Assembly (NCBI GenBank): GCA_014338405.1
Contig: JTDE01000024.1
Coordinates: forward strand, 471,061-535,060
Reading direction: 5' to 3'
From: Paragonimus skrjabini miyazakii
Lineage: Eukaryota; Platyhelminthes; Trematoda; Plagiorchiida; Troglotrematidae
Length of the DNA stretch: 64,000 bases
A program made the translations under genes and the position numbers. Of the stretch, positions 47,912 through 59,480 are shown piece after piece (the first letter of the stretch is position 1; each line of letters starts with the position of its first letter). Under the pieces are notes generated by a model, which made no database searches, was not told the origin of the DNA, and was given only the letters and a program-made list of their open reading frames with translations.

Positions 47912-48210
47912 GATGAGTAGTCGGGGACATGGTTAATTTCAATTTGAACATCACTCACAATTGATCGCAGCTGTCGCATTCCCATAGACTATCCAGTCGG
48001 CCCCCTTCGAAAAGAAGCACTAGACTCGAGTTTCGCTCTTTTTAGAGCAGCTCGTCAGTAGTGCATATCATCACCACTGCCGGGACTAGAACGACGGACA
48101 CGCTGTTCAAGAGGCAACCGTGTTTACCACTGCGCCATTGACCTCACGTTAGGCACGACCGAATTATCATGTGAGAACGCTCAACCACTTTCGCTTGTGA
48201 GTAATGATCA
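47912..48210 (-). mobile_element. Hammerhead SINE (SM-alpha-like), copy 2
   Basis: The same 299-bp span as 12901-13199, in the same orientation and with few differences. It has an A-box-like GGCGCAGTGGTAAAC; the B-box-like segment is altered to CGTTCTAGTCCC. The ribozyme is at 48064-48017 and the 3' body ends at the GATGAGTAGTCGGGG boundary. High similarity to copy 1 contrasts with the decayed copies near 43-44 kb, so copies of at least two ages are present. Confidence 0.8.
48017..48064 (-). ncRNA. Hammerhead ribozyme with 3-nt insertion next to stem II
   Basis: GCACTA, CTGACGA, then an extra GCT, then stem II GCTCT-AAAA-AGAGC, GAA, ACTCGAGT, GTC cleavage triplet, TAGTGC. All invariant bases are present and stems I and II are perfect, but the GCT insertion separates the core A9 from the first pair of stem II. 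That would probably weaken or abolish catalysis. The insertion duplicates the first three bases of stem II. Confidence 0.85.
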
Positions 48211-51200
48211 CTTCCAAATAACTTACTCTGATGTCTACTCGCTCAGTTATTACACTGATGTTTCAACATTTATCTGATTTGCACCGGATTACATTACATA
48301 ATACACCTGGCTCTAGTTGAGTTTTGTTTAGTGTTCAAATACTCCGCGGGAATCAGTGGGATTGTTACAGTTGCGTTCTAAGTGCTGAGAGGACATCACT
48401 TTGAAAATGCTTTGTATCATTGCTTTGAATGCCTGCTGTTTGCTCACCCGCACGGTATCCGGTCTCTGTTCAGAAGAAGGTTATCAACTCTTAGTTTATA
48501 AGGACAAATGTCAGTTTACACCCTACGTAGGTTTGCAGACTCACACCTGCTTTTTGTAACTTATGAATTCAAACAATGGTCAGAGTGAACTATCCTGACT
48601 CGATAAATAAGCATTAGGGCTCACTAAATCATAAACACGTTGATATTCTAAAACATTTTAATGCATAAAAATGGGTATTAATCAGTTGCGGAGGAGTGTC
48701 TTCATATAAGTTAAATATTCTTCATAACTCAGTGCAGCCTTGTAAGTTCTCAGATGTATCAAGCACATTGTAGTCACAACAGACATTCTGCGACAATAAA
48801 TAAACTCGAGTTTAGCTATCATTTCGAACGCGGCTGGCTTAAAGTTTAGTGGAAATGCAAGAGCTGCAACCAAATAAGAATGATGTTTGACCATTTCCAG
48901 CTAGAGTTCTCCAGTACTTACCATACACGCCTGTAAGTTTAGCAGTATGTTATAAGTATGAATAGCGTTAAGGTCAAACTGTTGGTACTGCAGACAAAGT
49001 TTTTTTGTAGTTACTAGCTAACATCGGAGCAAAAGTTGCCCGGTTTGCTCATGCTTCAGATCACTACTGGTTCGCGACGCCCAATGGAAAACAAACAGTA
49101 TTTCAAAAAAATGCACATTTCATCAAACGGTTTAATCTACATTGAAAATATTGCACAACAGGTTCGAGGAAATCGGAGGTTCCAGCCTGACTTAGAAGTC
49201 TTAGTCACGGGGTTTTTGATTGAGGTTAGTAGGCATTGTTCATGTCCCCCGTCAAGACTATTCAACATAATGGCAGTTTCCCACAAATGGAATTAGCTGC
49301 GTTCACATAAACAACGTCGACTGTGAGATCAGTGACGTAGCAGTTGACAGCACGGACTCATGAAAGCGTAGCCTAAGTGTAATTCCCAATCGTAGGAAGG
49401 GAGTACATTGCTATCGGGCTCTAACAACATCAGAACTCAAACCTGAGTGTCGCTTTTTGAAGTAGGTGGACCAAAATGTCTCGCTGACTAGCAAAGCTCT
49501 GGTCAGACATCGAAGGGTTTCTGTTTACTTAAACCTGCTACCTCTTTATGCATAGTTTTGACCAAAGTAACATTATGTGATGACCGGAGTTATAAACAAA
49601 AGACATGCATTTGTAACTTGTTCTGAATACCTTCGTAAATTTACGTCGGCGATTCAGACACTTCCGCCTTCTCGTGTTGTAAGTCCTGGTTCCTAAGAGA
49701 AGACTCCAATATGGTAAGATACGTACCAAGTTGCACAGGGCTGTGGTCTCAGAAAGTCAATTCTTCAATAGCGAATGAACAGGCAAGTGTTTTGTCGTTC
49801 CCAAAAGGTCCTATTCATTAGTTTTCTTGTATCTGTAGCAAAAACGTATTAGGTGGAGGAATAGATAATACATTGCGGAATTGTATTTGGGATCAACAAA
49901 CTTGCATCCGTACGTTGAACTTACCACATCTAAGTTGTCAACTGTTTGTTGTAGTTGATAATGACGATAGGCTGCCTGTGCTTTATAATTTTGGTAGCCA
50001 TATCATATTTAAGAGTGCCCACAAAGACTAAACTCCTCTTATTTATCGGGGGTTAAAATGTGGAAGAATTGATATTTCCAAATGAAACCTAAAATAAAAC
50101 TGCTTTCAGAAATTGTTCTGCCTCACTGCTTATCAGGTACAAAACGCCATTCAGTTTGCCATTTTTCAAGATAAACATCTCTAGTTTACGACTTGTATCA
50201 ACACCTTGATTTTACAAGCTAGTGAATAAACTTACCATTTGTGGTAATCTACGATCCCTCATACCTGCTGCGTCTACAAATGGTTTATTTCATGACCTTC
50301 TACACAGATACTAATATCATCGTCCTCACCATTATTGTCGAGTGATTGTATACTTCGGTTAATCAGCAAAGTATTCTTTAAACCGTAAAAGGTGACGAAT
50401 TAGAGGTAAAGGCTATTTGATGAGCGCTTCGTTTCTCTCATATATACAATGGCTCTATAAAAGTCTGATATCGGAGTGCTCTCAAATCGAGTCTGTCCGT
50501 AATATGACCAGTGTAACTGCGTTTTTGCTAGACGCGCTTTCGGGTGTTCAATTTGTGGGACTTCTGTCTTATATGATCACTAACCAAATGTTCACAAGAA
50601 ATAGTAAAGCGGTAATCGTCCTGAATTCAAATTATACATAAAAATGGGCCAAAATCGACTCAAGTTTGGCATAATAATTGGTAAACATGATAGGTTGATG
50701 ACTAGTTTATTGTGAAACAATCGGATTAGTACAAAATTTAGGTTTAGGTATTCAAGTGTGCTCTTTTGCCAACGTGTGCGCTGTACGGACAATGCAAGCT
50801 AGAACGAGCACCGTGCCGACCAATGTCACGAGATGGTTTTTCCCTTAGTTCACGTTGAGGGGACTGTCAGGCTTTCGGTGCAGCTCCTATTATCAGATGA
50901 CAGTTTAGTTTTTTACGGAAAGTGATTCTGTGCAAGTCAGACCAACAATATGCCTTTAGTAGACGGAACGATTGATGAGAATGTCAAAACTGATGCCAAT
51001 ATGCTCAACATTCTGCGATCATCTAGCCTATGTGTAATGGATAACTGTGCGAAACTCAGCCAATCAATCTACTTGATTGGCCAGAATGCCTCAAGTGAAG
51101 CAGACATCTGACGTTTAATATCAATATTTTCCAGATAACTTTCATCAAGGATGAAACTCGATTCTGGTGCTTCCTTCTGAAGTGTTCCATTCTATTTGCA

Positions 51201-51748
51201 GTAGCTACTACCGTTTCTCATCAATCGTATTTTTGATCAAGGCTCGTCACGTATGGCATATGCGTGTACGAAGAAAGTAGATTGTCAGGACGTAAGTGCA
51301 CATCCTCGTTTCTCAATTAATTTCACATTGATATGTGCACATGATTGGTGAACGTAGAAGGCTTCCATTTCTGTGTCAAATCAAAGGACAAGACCCAGAA
51401 AACGTTGATGGCACTATCTATCGAAGATTCATAAGTTCGCTGCCTTTTATTGCTACGTGACTGACCCTTCGTCTCTTTTACCTGCACACTACCCCCCTCC
51501 GTCTCTGGGTTGACGATATTCAGGTTTTTTTCCGGTAGTTTTTCTAGAGTTACTGTAAAGTTTTGGCATAATATCTAATGTGTCGTTGTACTATTATGGG
51601 ATCCTTCAATGTCTTTTATTTCTACTAAAGTGGCCCATCTTGTTAGACCGGATCGTGTGTAATCGATGATTAAGTCAATACACTCCGAAATGGGTTGAAT
51701 TCGTGAAAGACAGGTGTAAGTACAACCTCGGGCACAAAATCCGGTTAA
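48211..51748. other. No recognisable gene
   Basis: Short frames only; the longest (49036-49296, plus, 86 codons) lacks a recognisable domain. No elements or RNAs were recognised. Confidence 0.4.
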
Positions 51749-52138
51749 TGCACCAACCCGGGAAGAAGAAAGATCGTAAGAGTCACCCAACCATTGTTAG
51801 GCCTTTACAATAATAACACAGAATATTATATAAAAGAGAAAATCGATTCTGCATTGGATGGTAATCTGGGTCATATCCCGTACGAGATGTTCGTTTTCTA
51901 TATTCAAACCAGTCCTCAAAAATTGAACTTCCAAATCTACTGCTGCATGGATAAGATTCTAATACTTTATCGTGATCAAGAAAATGATGGTCTAGCCTGC
52001 ACCAGTGATTTCCAGTCTCCAGAGTATAAACTACACTCAAACATTCTTTGTGGACGCTATCAAAAATTGCGTAGTCGTTTTCAAGATGTGTTAGCAGACT
52101 GTCACAGATTTGAAAAGAGCCTGAAACGGGTCGCATAA
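51749..52138 (+). CDS. Possible exon(s), about 115-130 codons, unrecognised
   Basis: The frame is open from 51749 to a TAA at 52138. The translation from about 51800 (LYNNNTEYYIKEKIDSALDG, IPYEMFVFYIQTSPQKLNF, CCMDKILILYRDQEND, RSRFQDVLADCHRFEKSLKR) has a mixed-charge, helical look typical of a soluble protein and balanced codon use. Acceptor-like sites are GTGAAAGACAG (before 51716) and CCATTGTTAG (before 51801), so an exon could start near either. It would be a 3'-terminal exon. An equally long minus frame covers the same bases and cannot be excluded as the real one. No family was recognised. Confidence 0.33.
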   Translation, partial: CTNPGRRKIVRVTQPLLGLYNNNTEYYIKEKIDSALDGNLGHIPYEMFVFYIQTSPQKLNFQIYCCMDKILILYRDQENDGLACTSDFQSPEYKLHSNILCGRYQKLRSRFQDVLADCHRFEKSLKRVA

Positions 52139-55100
52139 CGAGGTGAATCTGAGGGTGTTTCAGATAGTTCGTTGGAAACTATCTTTTTACGCTATAAGAA
52201 TGAAGTCAGTTGCCATGGCAATGAAACCTTGACCAGCAAAACAGCAGAATAGACAATTCAATGGGTTAATAATGTTTTGAATATAATTACGTTGACTGAA
52301 AAGATTTCGTCTATAACTGCACCAAGGGGATGACGTTGATGGTGGAAGATCTTACAGGTTATCCAACCAAACATAAAGGAGTTGAGCCGCAGAGAAAAGC
52401 TTTCTCACTGATTCTTTTACGAACAAAAATTAGCAACGACGACAACGCAATGAGAACTCAATTCCGCCACAAGAAATGTCATCAAACTGATTAAGTTTAT
52501 TGAAAGCTTTTAAATAGTTATACGCAGAAATAAGGGCCACAATATCTTCACTTTCTTTATTCTAAAGCATTGCTTTCGCTTTCCGTAGGAAACATTTTTT
52601 GCGGACATAGTAAATGTTTTATTAACTTGACTGGTTTTCCTCTAAAAAGCTACTATTTCAGGTGTAGTAAATGACCAGAAGACTATCCTATTCAAGTGCT
52701 ATATTTTGCCACCGTAATAAACTCAGTTTTCCACTACAAGGTAGCAGTACAACAGTTTGTCAAAATTTGCTTTGTTACAGTGCGCAAATCTTCTGATCAT
52801 GCTGGTCATCAGTTAGACTAACGCTTAACAAAAACAGAAAACGTTTTACTCACTTTTTCCGCAATCCAAATACTTAGAATCAAAGTTTACCGATCAACTG
52901 AAAGCCACGACTAAAACAAGACACAAAATTCATGATGAGCTTGGTCTTCGCACCGATGTCATCGTCCCTACGACAAAACAATTTAGATTACGCAATAAGC
53001 TGATTGGTATCGGAGCCACTTAGAGCCTAATTTGCTAATGAAAACGTTCTCTACGCTTGTAGTTTATTCAGTGTGATCATTCAGGGGTGATATATTGATG
53101 AAACCTTGGATCCTGGCTTAAAACATTTTGAAGACATCAAATCTAATGGATTTCTGTATCGAAAAGCTTTAGGAAATAGTTTAAAATAATTTTGCCTGTT
53201 AATTTTTACACAACCATTGAAAAATCTCATCTGCATAACAAAATAATGGACTGATGCCGATCAAAATTGCAACGTGGTCCCATTTGACCAGGTGTATGTA
53301 TTGATATATGAAATTATTCTTGAGTAGCATGATTGAAACAATTTGAAGAGATGGCAACAGCTGTACTTTTGACAAACTCAACTTCCTTGCTTGTAACAGG
53401 GGTGCAATAAACAACTGTTTATTGCACTTGTCATAGCAACCACTGTAGGCATTTTAGTGCTATTCAGGAACTAAATGTTTTATAAATCTGTAATATTTAC
53501 GTCAAATTTAATACAAGTCGTCCGCCTACGTTGAGCTTTACTGTTGATATCATATGCTAAATTTTCATTGAACATTTGCATAATCTTTGTGCACATACAC
53601 ACACACACAAAAACGAACGTACAAGTTCGAGTCTTTTCACAATATTTTTGGTGGGGGGGAGGCAGGTAGTTAAAACCAAAGCAATCTTACTACAATACCT
53701 TTACTTACTAATGGACCAGGGGTAAGTAATGGGTGCAGCAAAATAGACTTTTAGCTCTCAGCTGTGTGGCATGCTTGACCGAAGCATTACTGATGTCCAT
53801 AAGTCAGTTGGTCAGATAATTCTGCCCGATAAAGCAAGATAGACGGGTTCACTTGAGGATAGAAAGAATCCAAAGTAATTTATTCTATAACCTGATTACC
53901 TAGGTAACAGTTAGTAAATGTGTGTGTGTATTGTTTAGGAGGTGAAAGCCAAATAGACATGGGGAAGGTAGAGGTTGAACGATGTAGATTTTGCAATCGG
54001 AAATGGAAGCACATTGTGCATGGATAGGCAGGTAGTTCTGTTCAAGTATTACTACACCAAAATGTATGATTCTGTGATTTAGGTTAATATAGATACGCAC
54101 GTCTCAAGTGGTGACAGGATGAATTCAAATGGAATAGCAACAACTGCTTGCTGAATGAAGGGTTTATTTATTTCTAGTTAAAACTACTCTGTTTTTGATA
54201 AGACCTCCTCTCTGCTGTTGTGCCATCCGTTTTCTAAGTTTGTTCAATAGTGCAAACAATCAACATTGCTGGAAAAACAATTACATGAATATTTAGAATT
54301 CACAATCTTCATAGCACAGCTAAAATTTGTAAAGAATTTGCCGATTCATGCGTTATGTATTGCAATTAACCTGGTTTCAACCCGAAAATTGCCGACGGGT
54401 TAAATATTTTAAAATTACGTTTTTCTGTGCAACTTACTGCAAACTGAAAGGTTTTAATCAATAGTTACAAACCTTTAAATTTGTCTCATCATATTTTGCC
54501 TGCAATCAAATATATCCGGCTACTATTCACCAGCCAACGTTAAATATCTTTGCAAACAAGAACACAAACTGTGTGTTCACTTTAGGTAGTCAGCCCTCTT
54601 ACCGTGGAAAGTCTGCCAATCACAACCCTTCGGTGCTCCGTACAAGATATGGATACATATGTCAAATGCTCCAGCACTCGACACTCCTGTCTAAATATTC
54701 AGTGCAAACAACAGTTTACAGAAGTTATAACTGCCCAAGCGTCCTCGGAAGGACTATGGTGGATGTCAATAGCAGCATTTTTACCAGTCCTTTAGTGGGC
54801 AGCCAAAATGGCTTCATTGGTCCAGATAATAACAGTAGACTAAGAGAGAAGTCTATCGTAGTTAAGAATGAACAAAACATCCTAATAAGTTCAACTATAA
54901 TAGGAAAAGCTGTACATTTCACTCATAAGCTTCGTCAAGATTAGTTTTTTCTATTGACTGCATGATAAAACAGAATAATTGTAAGAAGGTTGTTGATTAG
55001 CACTTCGTTTAGTCACCTTGTACTGTAGATCTGAGGGCCAAAGTCAGTGCCTAATCCATCAATGTAGAGTCATTCCGGTCAATTTATCCCGGACCACTAA

Positions 55101-56350
55101 AGACGTAGCTTGCTCATCCCTGAAGCTTACTCTCTTGGATAACTTGCTCAAGAATAATGTGTTTTCGATTCAATTGACTCTGATGCTAATATCCTTAAAG
55201 CACTGCAAGTAATGTGCATCGACCCCTGTATTTATGAGGCCAGTTGGTGTTACTGGGCAGGATTTTACCCGGTATGATTAAAGAATAGTTTTAAGGAGAT
55301 ACTGCTCAGACATGCGCTCATGTATCTACTGGTACCTATAAATAGTAGCAGATAGTGGATCAGTAAAACTTCCGAAACGTGAACGATGTGGAATTTCATT
55401 CGTATTCACGTGTAGTCCCTTCGGATGCTGGTTAAATCGACCAAAAAATTGATAACGTTGCAGAATTCACAAAGAACTGAACAACGCTCCGTTTCGTGCG
55501 TATTTGTACGCAGTACCAACAAAATAGTGCAGGACCCTTGTTTACATGCGTCTCTTATGGTACTGAGATCATACGACCGCTGTTTTATAATGGAAGTGCT
55601 GAATCTTCATTGTCTGTGATCAAGCGAAAAATTTCATTACACATCTGTTAGCACGTCGGAACCCATGTCATCATTCGCATCTTAATTGGTTCCTGTGTTT
55701 TACAGTCCGCTGTATTATGAGATTTGTAAATGAATTTGAATGTTACACAGGCTCGACCTATAAGTCAGCAGCTCTTACTTGAAGTACCAGCGACATGTTG
55801 GAAGATGGCAGTGATTGATGACAGTGGTGAAAAACCACTCTCATTATTCTAGGAACCAAAAGAATACGGTCGAATTAAACAAAATGTTCCACCATCAAAG
55901 TTAAAAGTAGCGGAATAGAGTGAGTCTGGAATTCACTCTTAATAATTCATGCTCCAGGGTCACTTTGGTTTCAGCAAATTGGTCAGAGGAGATTCTGTGG
56001 TTAAACACAATATAGTTCTTGTTACACATTGAATATGCCGTTTTATCACTTCATCTCAAGTTGGCGTAACAATATGTAAATCCATAATCCGTCCGTTTTA
56101 CTTATGGTCTCATTAGCATCTTGTGCACAACCAGTACAAACAAAAATCACGCTAAATAGCGTTTCATTACTTCTTCCTAAAACAGTCTTTCCTATCTCGT
56201 CAGCTTTCTAGGTCAAATAATCCCAGCGGTCCGTGCAAGGACTCGTGGTGAAGTTGCGTTTCAGTTTACAGTATTCATTATCATATTCGGAGCCAAGGAC
56301 AAGTAGATGGTGGTGGCTCATAAGTTTTTGCTGAATCGGCATCGTAAGTA
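52139..56350. other. No recognisable gene; simple repeats
   Basis: Contains a (CA)n tract (about 53594-53609), a G-run near 53651-53660 and a (TG)n tract (about 53919-53930). At 54573-54944 two plus frames of 123 and 63 codons overlap just after an acceptor-like CACTTTAG. Neither is recognisable and both lengths are compatible with chance. Confidence 0.4.
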
Positions 56351-56461
56351 TTGTACTATGGGTGGACAGCTGGCCAATCCATTTATGCTGTGAGTGGGCA
56401 GCATTTGTACGAGTAAAATATATCTATTCCGTGATTATGCAGAGATTGACCGCTACGATTT
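56351..56461 (+). repeat. Diverged direct repeat, copy A
   Basis: Aligns end to end with 58343-58453: TTGTACTATGGGTGG, CCAATCCATTTATG, GTGGGCAGCATTTG, GATTGACCG and TACGATTT recur in order with the same spacing (111 bp each). In one frame both encode a related peptide, LYYGWTAGQSIYAVSGQHLYE here, and both then have TAA. Weaker similarity extends about 25 bases upstream. Family unknown. Confidence 0.7.
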
Positions 56462-57090
56462 GGTGTTTTTTATGCCATATCGTCTATACACTGAGCCCAT
56501 AAAATAAACCTGTTTTCACATGGAGTCGCATAGTTAAGATATCTGTGTAGTACTCGTGCGTATCAGTGCAGTTCTGTGAACTGGACAGTCTGATTTTCAG
56601 CGCCGTTCCAGGACGGCTCACACAGTCATATCGTTTAATTTTCTATTAGTCATAATGCATTAACAAGTGGATGAGTCCTGTTCAGACGATGAGATATGGC
56701 CAACTACCATAGCAAAATGGTTCGGGTTAACGCGCTTGTTACAAAACGTACATTGGTTTACGCCAGTGAAGCACTCTCGCTGGCAAGTGAAAAGCGATAC
56801 AGTCAGCTTGTGTGCATAGTTTTTCTGCACATATTGGTCTGATTAAGATCCTTCGCTCTACTCTCCGCTGAATTGCAGAATTCCATATACAGATTAGGTG
56901 AAACGCGCACAGTTGCAAATAGATTGCAGTCTTCATTAGTACACTGCACGTAAAGAACCCTTCCAAGATCTCCGTCTTGTCATTCTGATCTACAATACAA
57001 AAGATTAAAGAGCTTGTTGAATCGCGACTAGCGATGTAAGGTAATTTACTCAGTAACGCGTAGTCGACAATTGCAATAACGCCTATTCAG

Positions 57091-57617
57091 ACGGTCGGGT
57101 TAACGGGACTATCTTCAAAGTCCAAAAAGCATCAGAAAAGGCAATCGAAAGAATTGGAATTTATATGGTACTGTGTTATAAAATTACAACAAAGGTGTTA
57201 TCTCGCCTTGAATGTGAATCAACCGGGTACACAAATTATCCAGCAAAAGAGTTCAAAATGGGGCAACTGAACACGTGTTCACAAACAGCCATCAGTCAAC
57301 GGGAAATGAGTTCGGTAAAACAATCAGGTGCAGACGAAGGTCAGAACGTGTCAAACAGTATCAAGAAGGTAGTTTTAACAGATAAACAATGATAGTTATA
57401 AAGGGGAAGAAAGTAAACATTTTATTTGCAGTTATGGCACAAAGTTAGTCGTGATTGTTTACTGTACACAGCAAAGACAAATAAAGACAAATTGAGGATC
57501 GGCTTTCTACAAACAAACCAAACATACCTCAACGGATTCATCCTTTCTGATCATACCAGACAACGGACGACAAACATACCAGACGAACTTCAACGGATCC
57601 AACAGATCTTATTAAGG
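57091..57617 (+). CDS. Candidate two-exon coding segment with a 63-bp intron, unrecognised
   Basis: Exon A (about 57091-57368) follows an acceptor-like CGCCTATTCAG. It is open through TIFKVQKASEKAIERIGIYM and ends NSIKK before a donor AAG|GTAGTT. A 63-bp interval ends in a strong acceptor, CATTTTATTTGCAG. Exon B (57432 onward) is open for 70 codons: LWHKVSRDCLLYTAKTNKDK, LRIGFLQTNQTYLNGFILSD, DELQRIQQILLR. Donor and acceptor are both phase 0, so the frame joins cleanly, and the intron itself contains an in-frame stop. The end of exon B is uncertain; the frame stops at 57647. Trematodes are known for very short introns. I do not recognise the protein. It may belong with the membrane-spanning frame just downstream. 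Confidence 0.4.
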
Positions 57618-57683
57618 GTCACTGTTGCTCTATACTTCTGTTGGTGATGAGCGATCTACCGAGTACTAGAGAGGACAGATTAA

Positions 57684-58025
57684 AAACGTGAGGCATTACG
57701 CTGCGCACAGGAGCGTGTATCACCGTTTACATCAACCTCCAGAGCACTATTGAAGTTACCCAAACGTTTTCAATTATGTGCTTTGGCAAAATCAAACGTT
57801 GGTATGCTCTTTTTCTTAGGGTCTGTTCTAGCCATCTTCTTACTCACTGTTGCAACCATAAATCTAACTGTGTTGTTCACGAATTCGGTCGTGCCGCACC
57901 AACAAATTACTGACAATGAGCTAATAGCGTTGCCGAAACCTTACGAGAGTATTCGGTTGCTTCTTACTAGTTTCCCTAAGGTGGTCACGTCTTATAGGCT
58001 GAAACCTCACTCGGCAGTCCTTTGA
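57684..58025 (+). CDS. Possible exon with one transmembrane helix, unrecognised
   Basis: Open from 57684 to TGA at 58025, with an acceptor-like CTGCGCACAG ending at 57710. After basic and polar residues (KLPKRFQLCALAKSN) comes one strong hydrophobic helix, VGMLFFLGSVLAIFLLTVAT, followed by a polar tail. The layout suits a type II membrane anchor, for example the N-terminus of a Golgi enzyme, but nothing specific supports that. It lies about 70-90 bases after exon B of the neighbouring candidate gene. A phase-0 link would need a poor donor (AGG|GTCACT), so the two may or may not form one gene. Confidence 0.3.
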   Translation, partial: KREALRCAQERVSPFTSTSRALLKLPKRFQLCALAKSNVGMLFFLGSVLAIFLLTVATINLTVLFTNSVVPHQQITDNELIALPKPYESIRLLLTSFPKVVTSYRLKPHSAVL

Positions 58026-58342
58026 ATTAGTGCAACACGCGAAACAGACCACTAGGTCATGGCATTAAGAAAGGTCAGGAACGTGTTACATACTCGCTGG
58101 CCAGGTTTAATGAGATTTGATCGGCTGATCATTCACAAAATTGGACGTGTAATCTGACCAGACACTTTACTACAGTACGTAAAGAATGTCCTATCTAGTG
58201 AGTGTGTCCATCAAGGAAAGTTGACTTCCTGTTTGCACGACACGTCAAAAATTTCAACTTTTCTTTTAAACAGGCCAGGAAAGTCAGTAATGGAAATTTA
58301 TTCAGTTCTCTTGAAGTGTTACGTGATAAGTTTCGCTTACCG

Positions 58343-58453
58343 TTGTACTATGGGTGGGCAGCTAGTCAGCCTATTTACGTTCTAAGTGGACAGTATTTGG
58401 ACGATTAAAATATTATTTACTCCATTAGTATGCATACATTGACCGGTACGATT
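58343..58453 (+). repeat. Diverged direct repeat, copy B
   Basis: Partner of 56351-56461, 1992 bp downstream and in the same orientation. The parallel peptide is LYYGWAASQPIYVLSGQYLDD followed by TAA. The open frame containing it starts further upstream (58202), so the repeat may be the tail of a longer coding relic. Confidence 0.7.
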
Positions 58454-59042
58454 TCGTTACAGTGGGAGCGAAAGTATTGAAGAAGTGATCATTACAGAAA
58501 TTTGACATACTAGTCTTGGATGAACCTCAAAGCGGTGAAGTGAGACTGGATTCTATTAACACGGTTTGATTTCAACTTCAAAAATCTCTTCTACTCCGAT
58601 CGCTGATAAGGTTTTTGTCTGAGTGCCAACATTGAACGTATCGAAATGCAGTGCTGTTGTGAACTGTAAGATCTATGGTAACGTTGTCTAACAACTGCAC
58701 ACCTTTGAGGATGTCCGCTGCTTAATAGTGGTCTTAGTAATCAGTGGTTCACTGCTCAAAACAGGCCACATTTTCTTGACGAAAAACCAAGTGTATTCGT
58801 TTCGCGGTTTGATACTCATAACGGAATAAACATTCACAATCAATAAGGTTAGCTCATCCGTAATAACGATTGAATTCGGTCATATAATGTGTTTTACTGG
58901 CGGCCCGCAAGAACCTGGAACGAAGAAGCAAAAACTGATAAAGAGACCCGCTTAGCTATTAGACTTATCGAAGGATACTTTGATAGCCCTATCGATTAAA
59001 CTATAAGGTTTGACTCGTAATTTGGATACAAGTAAGGTGACC
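58454..59042. other. Nothing recognised
   Basis: No open frame of note and no element boundary could be supported here. Confidence 0.4.
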
Positions 59043-59480
59043 TTATATGTTGACAACTAAGAACAAGTATGACCGCCCCATTTCAAAATGGCTGTATAAG
59101 TCGGGATGAGGAATCGCTAAAGTTGCCATGAGGAACCAAGAAGTTATATAGTTTGTGTTGCCTACACGGTTCATACTGTCCATTGACCGAGAATGGACCA
59201 AGGTCTGGGGCCATTCATCGAACCAATAGTTTATTGTAAACAAAAACAGATGGTCACCGATTTGTTCAAATATACCTGAAGAATTCATCATTGCATCCCG
59301 AATAAATGTGTGGAATTTTACTGAAGCGTTGGACAATGTATGTTTTCGATACTTTGCTGTAAATTCCAGTGCGCTATTAATCTTAATGAGATCACATATG
59401 GAACCTAGAAAAATGACAAACTCACTATATAGGGCAATGACGCACTGATAGTCTTGTAAGCAGAATCTACAGAATCCCAC
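59043..59480 (-). CDS. Possible exon, up to 145 codons, unrecognised
   Basis: On the minus strand an acceptor-like TTCTTTACCTAG(CAG) lies at about 59499-59485, just upstream of a frame that stays open to a TAA at 59043. The translation contains CRFCLQDYQCVIALYSEFVI, CDLIKINSALEFTAKYRKHT, ASVKFHTFIRDAMMNSSGIF and INYWFDEWPQTLVHSRSM. Composition looks like a folded, partly hydrophobic protein. No ATG is needed if this is an internal or terminal exon. I recognise no family. One frame of this length is about what chance would give in 64 kb, so the splice-like border is the main support. Confidence 0.33.
   Translation of the reverse strand: MGFCRFCLQDYQCVIALYSEFVIFLGSICDLIKINSALEFTAKYRKHTLSNASVKFHTFIRDAMMNSSGIFEQIGDHLFLFTINYWFDEWPQTLVHSRSMDSMNRVGNTNYITSWFLMATLAIPHPDLYSHFEMGRSYLFLVVNI

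Noticed and set aside
54604..54795. Cysteine-bearing 63-codon frame (VKCSSTRHSCLNIQC) suggestive of an integrin-like extracellular segment
   Set aside because: The resemblance is only a loose cysteine spacing; a longer frame overlaps it and neither length exceeds chance.
56196..56216. CTCGTCAG on plus (CTGACGAG on minus), the ribozyme core string
   Set aside because: No stem II and no GAAAC at the right distance, so a chance match.
58620..58740. Weak similarity to the 43.6-43.76 kb region (CACACCTTTGAGGATG..., GGTTCACTG)
   Set aside because: Matches are scattered and short; without an alignment tool it cannot be separated from chance.
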